NCBI RefSeq assembly: GCF_014905175.1
Contig: NC_057793.1
Span: 14,224,369 to 14,288,368, forward strand
Origin: Aphidius gifuensis
Lineage: Eukaryota > Arthropoda > Insecta > Hymenoptera > Braconidae
Direction of reading: 5' to 3'
DNA length: 64,000 nucleotides
Made by a program: the position numbers and the translations under genes. How positions within the stretch are numbered: the first letter of the stretch is position 1; each line of letters starts with the position of its first letter. Shown here one piece after another: positions 57,541 to 64,000 of this stretch. The notes under the pieces were generated by a model. It searched no databases, was not told where the DNA came from, and worked only from the letters and a program-made list of their open reading frames with translations.

Positions 57541-58448
57541 TAGAGGAAAAAAACTTCCAAAGATTTTTTGGTAAAGCCACAGTTCAAATTTTTAACAGTG
57601 ATATATACGGATAGAAAGAAAGAATTTATTTGTCCAATAATATAATAAAACTAAAAATAGTTTTTTTATCTGACTTTTTTCGGAATTTCTATAGCGTGCA
57701 TGTCCAATTACACTTTTTTACCGTTCTTTCTCTTTTTTACTCCAGTTTTTTGTACGATAAAGCTCACTCTTTCATATTCAAAAAAACGACCTTATCAATT
57801 TGTGCTGCTGCCGGATTTTTCGATCTAGAAAATAAAAATAATAGAGAAAAAAAAAGAATACCGACACACTCTTACTGGGATTAAAGCTTATAATATATGA
57901 AAATTAATTTATAAAATACATATTAAATATTTGAAAAAAGTAAAAGAATATTCTGAATTTTGTTTTTGTCGGTACTGGCGGTTTCATTTCACATAATCGT
58001 TAAGACTTACTTTTGAAGCCATTCCGGCTAAAATAATAATTTTAGGTATATTATATATATTAGTGATTTCAATTTTTTTTCCAAGAATGTGCTGTTTACT
58101 ATTTTAAAATGATTTGGACTGAATCAAACCATGTTTATATCTCGTATAATTTAAAAGTAAACAAAAAACATATTTGCACTTGACTCAATTTTAACAGAAT
58201 AATAGTAATAAATAATTTTTTTACATTCCGAAGATACTTTGTTTATCCATAGCTTCGAGTAAGTTTGCATCTTCAAATTGATCAAAAATTTCGGGCTACT
58301 ATTTTTGTTGATTCATTCGTTTTTCGTACGATGAAGTACATATGTAATTGTTGATTATTCTCTATAAATCCACTTTTCATTTTCTACAAAGTACTAATTT
58401 TTTATTTATATGAGTATTGTTGGTTCATCAATGAATATTAAAATATTC

Positions 58449-58479
<31 letters not shown>

Positions 58480-58485
58480 TATATA
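57541..58485. other. Non-coding stretch
   Basis: It contains an element end (TTTTTAACAGTGATA near 57585) and a (TA)n run at 58450-58484. The 84-codon plus ORF at 57630-57884 shows no domain and is not supported. Confidence 0.35.
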
Positions 58486-58957
58486 GGGGGAAGCGGGGCA
58501 AAATGGAACACTTAAGGAAAAAATATAAATCGATGTATGACAATAGTATTTTCCGATTAGTTTTTCTCACTTATTAATAAAAAAAACATAAATAATTTTT
58601 AAAAATTAAAAAAAAAAATTATTATAAATTTATTTATCGTTGTTTAATAAAATGTGATATTAATCACAAAAATTAATTTGTTTTTATTTCTCTTCATTCA
58701 TAATTACGAACAATTGCTTTTAAATTAATTTATCACCATTTTTCTCGACGAACAAAAAAAAACATATAAAATATAATTTTCTTTGTTCTTAAAAAAAATG
58801 CTCAAAAATTTTTCTAAAAATTTTTTGTTTCATTGCATCTATTTTCTTCCGGCTTTTTTAATTGAAGAGTGACGAAAAAATGAAAAAAAATATGAGTCGA
58901 AATATTTTTTTGGGTGTTTCATTTTGCCCTGCCGTTCCATTTTGCCCCGCTTTCCCC
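58486..58957. mobile_element. TA-flanked MITE with GGGGCAAAATGGAAC termini, 472 bp
   Basis: The left end GGGGGAAGCGGGGCAAAATG is inverted at the right end as ATTTTGCCCCGCTTTCCCC, each flanked by TA. A second GCAAAATG motif lies just inside the right end. There is no coding sequence. The left flank is a TA microsatellite. Confidence 0.85.
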
Positions 58958-59839
58958 TATAAATTTATATTCAAGTAAATAATTCAAAAAATGTAATCAT
59001 CTACCTGGTGGATCGATAACCTTGAAATTTTATAAAATTTATTAAAAATATAAATTTATAAAGGTACTTACAATTACATAAGGTACCATAAGTCAGTACT
59101 TACAATTATTTGTTAAAATACAATGATTTTAGATTTCAACACTATCACTTTATAGTAATTATCATTCTCCAAAAATTGAACAAAAGTCAGGTCATGTACT
59201 TGAACGTACGTATGGCAATGAAAATTGTGTAAATGCCAAAGAAAACGAGAGCGCCTGATTAACTCATTAGCTGAATTTACAATATAATATGCATATAAAT
59301 AAAAAAAAATAAATAAGGGTAATAACCCTATATGTAATTTTATCTTCATAAAAATTTTTTTTTAAAGAATTTTGTCGGATATTTATAATTTATCCAAACA
59401 AACAAAATAATTTTCAGGTTTTTTGATTTTTTTAAATAAATTATTATGTCAAATGCTTGTTCTGAAACAACAGTACATTCATCAACGGCATCTATAGTTA
59501 TTTGAAAAGTTTATAGGATAAATTTAGTTTTGATTCAACCGTTAGAGGGCTCTCAATTTTTAATCAATCTAAAGTCGATATTTACGTAATATGTAACTAC
59601 TGTGGGTGTATAGACGACAGTCTGATCCCTTTTCTCTTTTTTCTTGATAAAAAAAAAAAAAAAAAAAAAAAAGTCGATATTTATGGAAGAGATATTCGTT
59701 AGAAAATTTTCCAACATTAGTTTCATAGGTCAAATAGATATTCACTAGCAAATTACTTTCTATCAAAAGTGTATACATTTTTCAGTCACTACAGATAGCT
59801 ATTCACGACATTTAATTCAACCAACATGGACAGAATTCT
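58958..59839. other. Non-coding stretch
   Basis: No gene is supported. It contains a repeated GTACTTACAATTA motif (about 59064 and 59096) and a ~23-base A run at 59648. Confidence 0.35.
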
Positions 59840-59925
59840 ACCAGGGACGATACGATACGATACATTATACACCCGACAATATGAAAAATTGACGATCGTA
59901 TCGTATCGTATCACGGCAACTAGTA
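59840..59925. repeat. GATAC/GTATC palindromic low-complexity repeat
   Basis: ACGATACGATACGATAC on the left and GATCGTATCGTATCGTATC on the right are inverted around a ~35-base spacer, so it can fold as a hairpin. It is the same design as 30963-31105 and 50632-50786. Confidence 0.8.
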
Positions 59926-60709
59926 TATGTGTATGTACAACTGCTCTCAGTGCATGTACATTCATTTTTAGGCTGACATTTTTAACAGTAATTCATATAG
60001 CTTAATATTTCTGCAATAAGAATTATTGAATAAGTCATATTTTGTTTCGATCAAGACTAGTAACTTCTCAATGAGACATAAAATTATATGGTTGAGAATA
60101 TAACTATACGTAACATGAGATGCGAGCTTCTCTCTATATCGTGTGCTTCTTAACAATACGTTTCATAATATATAAATAAAGACTTCATCTTGCAGTATAG
60201 TAAGAATAATATGTAAGTTTATAAATATATATATATTACAAATGATGAGAAACTTCAAGTCAAATCTACTGAATTCAAAGTAATAATAGTGTTGTTGACG
60301 TCGTTTTTTGTACTGATTCCTGTATCTATAATATATATTTCAATAATTTTTCATACTCAATAGCCAGAGTTTTTACAAAAGTCTGTATGTGGTATATACT
60401 TTTTACTATAGATTCACCAAACATGCATCTTTCTTTTTAGAATCTTTCAATAGAAATAATCTTTCTCCGAATCAATTGGAGATGTAATATAGAATTAATT
60501 GGAATTGTAATAAGATGTTGTAATTATCTATGTGCATCTAAAAAATTATATATGAAATATAAAAAAAAAAATTTTTTTTTCAGTCATTTTGTATTAAAAA
60601 CCGAATTTGTGTCTTAATAATATTATCAGTTATTGTTAATCAGTTTGAAAAATATTTTTGCAATTTTATATAGCATTAAGTGATTTTTGCTTACCAATTT
60701 AGAACTGTA
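59926..60709. other. Non-coding stretch
   Basis: Nothing recognisable was seen. Confidence 0.3.
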
Positions 60710-60750
60710 CAGCCACGACTGATGCGATAAGCGGAGATACGGTCAAGGCC

Positions 60751-60870
60751 TTATTGCAGCCGGCGTCCGTTCCCTTTTCGACACGCTGGATAGCCACAGA
60801 ATGCCGGGGTCACTGTTGCAGCTATAGATATACAATACAGCACTTGCAACACTGCTTGTATACTTTTCAT
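60751..60870 (-). CDS. Possible small secreted peptide or first coding exon
   Basis: Within a GC-richer island (60710-60960) the minus strand codes from an internal Met a hydrophobic signal-like stretch (MKSIQAVLQVLYCISIAATV, then TPAFC) followed by a short Cys-bearing basic tail (GYPACRKGNGRRLQ) and a stop. A longer in-frame start at 60945 adds 25 residues without a signal character. The GRR near the end could be a processing site, but I recognise no neuropeptide or venom family, so coding remains uncertain. Confidence 0.25.
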   Translation of the reverse strand: MKSIQAVLQVLYCISIAATVTPAFCGYPACRKGNGRRLQ

Positions 60871-60960
60871 TTCACTTTGTCCCTCTCCAAGCGATTCAAG
60901 GTTCAACTTTAAAATTTCCGAGGGCATCGCATAAAAAGGTTGCAATTTTCCCTTCCCATA

Positions 60961-63469
60961 AAATTTCGGTCAGTAATTTTAGCAAATTATAGTGACTTTA
61001 GTATGGTTGCTTGTGAACTGGTTCCGGTGCATCAGACAAAAACGTTGTGCTTATCGAAATAACTGACCCACTCTTGGTATGACCTTGTGTCTTTACACAA
61101 AGATATTTTTAGTGTATAACACATCAGAAATGTATATATATGTACGTATTAAATCTAAAAAAAAAATTTTTATTCATTATCATAAAATATCAGTTTTGCC
61201 GGTTATATATAATTTTTATAAAAATTGAAAATGATAAGTGAATTTGTGTTTTGCGTTGTCATTTTTTAGAGCCTAATCAATTTCAAGATTTATTCGGAAA
61301 GTTAAAAATTTATTTTTTCGATAGAAAAAAAGTTCTAAAACTAATATTGGTTCGAATAAAAAAAAGAGAGGTAGGTGAAGAGCAAACCAAAAGTGAGCGT
61401 CATGTTTCGGCACGAATCTAACGCCCGTGAAGATTTTTGTGGCTTAGACTCCGCCTCCTACTATAACCCGAACCATTCTAAACAAGTGGCTCTAAAATGG
61501 CCGACTGAATTTAGACGTCACAGAGGATTACTTACGTATTGAACAATATATAAATATCTGAATACGAACAAAAATTTATGGAATCTTCTCTATGTTTACG
61601 GTCATGGATGCCACTGATTTTTTCAAACATGTTTTTTTTTATATATTTGTTTTCAAAGTTAATAAAAAAAGTTGTTACGATTATTTTCATAAAAAAAAAA
61701 AAGAAAAGTTCTAATGAATATTGTTGTTTTTGATCAATAAACTTTTATTAAAAGTTAGTATTTTTTATTGAAAAATCGATGGTTAATTTTCTTTACTCTT
61801 TTGCTAACTTTTATTAGACATTTTTTTGCTGTGTATATGACAAATGAGAAGATGAGTTTTTCTTTAAATCTTTAATTCAGTGTCATATAGTTGAGTTTGA
61901 TTTACACCTTAATTTTATTTGCAGGTGATACTCGGATTTTGTTGTAAATATTGAGAAGCAGGAGTATTTTGCAGTTATGTAAGAATGACGTATGCTCATC
62001 TTTGATATGATCTAATAAAAACATTCATTTTTAATCAAGTCTTTCTATTTTAAAAATGACTTCTTTTTACGAGTGACTTGAGCGCGAGAAAATCTGATCA
62101 TCATTAAGTGTGGGTCTTCTTATAATTTTTTTTTTTTTTTCTATTTTTCGTTACGAAAAATAGTTGTTTTAAGAGACAGAAAGAAAAGAGCTTCATTTTC
62201 AGATTATTCTATGCAACATAATGTATATTATTATGCTCATAATACTCTCTTTCAACTTTGCATACATGTATTAGGCTAGCTAAAGAGGCCTTAAAAAGCC
62301 GTATACTTCCATGATTACCGTGGGCGGATATTTTTCGGAGTGTTTCTTGGGCATTGGTTCTCTCCATTGGCCAGAGAGAAGAGAAAGGTATACACATACA
62401 ATAGTTCAACAAAACTCATATTAGACGAATATATCTAATTATGAAAAGCTTATAATGCATATAAGTAAATAAATGTGAAGAACATACATCAGAAAATGAC
62501 GTCAACCTTGAAGGTTCGCGATGGAACGTAACTAAAAGCACTGGGTAATCTATAGCCAATATCTGTCCTTTTAACCTAAAAGTTTTTATTATGTAAAAAA
62601 TGATAACATTTTGATCATAAAATTTGCTTCATAAACTGGATAAGCTTCCAAACTTTCCTATTATTATTGACAGTTCTAAAACCTCTATTGATAGACAATA
62701 CTATAGTAATGTCTTCGATCTGCTAAGAATGCTTTGCAGTTTGGCGAAAGAAAGATGGAAAATTCAGCAAGTATATTTGTGGTAAAATATTGCAAGACAG
62801 TGTTGTAAATGCATCGAGTCGTCTTCTATTAAAAGTGTCATGGCCATACGAAATGTTCGTGAGCATGCCAACATGAAAGAAACTTCGGTGTGCATATTTG
62901 GCGCATGCGCAAAAGCGTAGAAAGGGGCCTTTCCCCCTTACTTATTATGAACGTGAACGTACGGAGCGACTCAATATAAAACATCTACAAAAAAAAAAAT
63001 ACCACTCACAAAATTCTGGGAAATCCTTGAACAAAATAGAATTGAAGAAAATGCAGAAAACAGGAAGAAAGAATTTATTATTGTTATTATTATTATTATT
63101 ATTAACTCCTGCAAAAATCGTTTATCAAAATTATATATATATATGTGTAATTAAAAGGATGATTTTTTTACATATAGAATATGCATCACGTTATATTAGA
63201 TAACCATATTAAAAATATTTTGGGGCCAGAATTTTTTTTTTTTCTACTGACGGAAAAAACATAGGTGCCAAAATGATTTTGGCACATACGTGCGTACATA
63301 TTGTCATATTTATGTTTAAAAATTCAAAGTCTTGTTGGATCGGTGTGTCAGTAGAAAATGGATAAGCGATAAAGCATTTTAAACGTATATATGTATACGT
63401 GATGGCAAATAGGCATACAGTGGGCTAATTTTTTCGCGTTAGTGTATGTAGTATATTTAAAGTATGTTC
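60961..63469. other. Non-coding stretch
   Basis: No gene is supported. GC-richer patches lie at 61375-61530 and 62870-62970. The 101-codon plus ORF 62898-63203 ends in a Leu run coded by an (ATT)n microsatellite and has no domain. Confidence 0.35.
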
Positions 63470-63474
63470 AAAAA

Positions 63475-63665
63475 GAATGGAGTTGGCAATGACAATAGTG
63501 GCGGTGGTAGCAACAACGAGTGACGGCAAGTGACTAAGGGGCAAGGGGTACATCGGATAGCGACGCTTCTAGCGCGCAAGTCGTACTGGTGGACGCGAAT
63601 GCAGTTACGGGAGCGCAGTGCGACCCAACGCAACTCGCGAATGCACAGTCAGCTAGTACCGAAAT
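63475..63665 (+). promoter_or_regulatory. GC-rich island, candidate promoter or 5' UTR
   Basis: A sharp rise in GC and CpG (GGCGGTGGTAGCAACAACGA, GCGACGCTTCTAGCGCGCAA) ends in GCACAGTCAGCTAGT, an initiator-like sequence, and is followed by AT-rich sequence without an ORF. It could be the first exon of a gene that continues beyond the right edge. Confidence 0.3.
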
Positions 63666-64000
63666 AATAATCAAAAAGATATTTTGATTCTAGGATATTA
63701 CAATATTTATAAAAACATGGAACAAAAGAAAAGCTTGGGTAATACACTGAAATTGAATTAAGAATTTATGAGAAAAAAGGTTTTCATATTTTATAGTAGA
63801 AGTTACCAGTGATTTTGTGTAAAAGAAGTGTGTCAATAAAGTGTAAAAATGGAATGAGAAAAAAAAAAATGGAAAAAAAGTGGATTTAGAGAAAGACTGC
63901 AGTTATTCTTTTATCTAAAAAGCAAAATTCAATTATGAGAATAAAAGTTCACCGGTTAGCACAATTTCCATTTTTCAATTTTTTTGCCGGATAATGCGAA

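Noticed and set aside
62898..63203. 101-codon plus ORF with a poly-Leu tract
   Set aside because: The Leu run is an (ATT)n microsatellite, and the rest has no recognisable domain.
1..64000. CRISPR-like array
   Set aside because: The ~150-bp satellite and other tandem repeats have no constant-repeat, unique-spacer pattern, and the sequence is eukaryotic.

Overview
The window is eukaryotic nuclear DNA: very AT-rich, with GT-AG introns, TATA/initiator promoters, tRNA-derived repeats and several eukaryotic transposon classes. An insect is most likely, and a hymenopteran (parasitoid-wasp-like) genome fits, but I infer that from the transposon complement and cannot prove it. I see no intact, recognisable host housekeeping gene. 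Nearly everything that can be identified is mobile DNA or its decay products.

Layout. 1-4.0 kb holds minus-strand LTR retrotransposon sequence: a Lys-type primer-binding site, an LTR, a run of hairpins in the leader, and a probable solo LTR. 5.6-17.7 kb has two copies of one GGATCC-rich inverted-repeat element. They flank a degenerate ~123-bp tandem repeat and a ~6.9-kb satellite array of ~150-bp monomers. 17.7-19.0 kb carries a foldback element, a decayed tRNA-Tyr-like sequence and a hAT-type MITE with an 8-bp target duplication.

19.2-30.8 kb is a Maverick/Polinton (adintovirus-like) relic. Two small plus-strand genes, each with its own core promoter, are open. The major and minor capsid genes and the protein-primed DNA polymerase on the minus strand are broken by frameshifts or stop codons. 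A truncated Ty3/gypsy retrotransposon (LTR, tRNA-Leu primer site, intact gag with a CCHC knuckle, start of pol) is inserted in the Polinton. Its right junction can be placed to the base because a Polinton reading frame resumes there. No Polinton integrase, protease or packaging ATPase is visible.

32.0-33.0 kb contains a plausible spliced minus-strand gene for an acidic protein; four introns are phase-consistent. 33.7-39.1 kb is a large transposon-like unit with ~1.47-kb inverted repeats enclosing a decayed DUF4806-like gene and a second short gene. The hairpins at its inner ends resemble the 6.9-kb satellite monomer. 39-64 kb is non-coding sequence crowded with MITEs (TA- and TTAA-flanked), tRNA-derived SINE-like units, nested TTGGCC-rich elements and tandem repeats. 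A few GC-richer islands there (45.6-46.0, 60.7-61.0 and 63.5-63.7 kb) could be first exons or promoters of genes lying mostly outside the window or spread over long introns.
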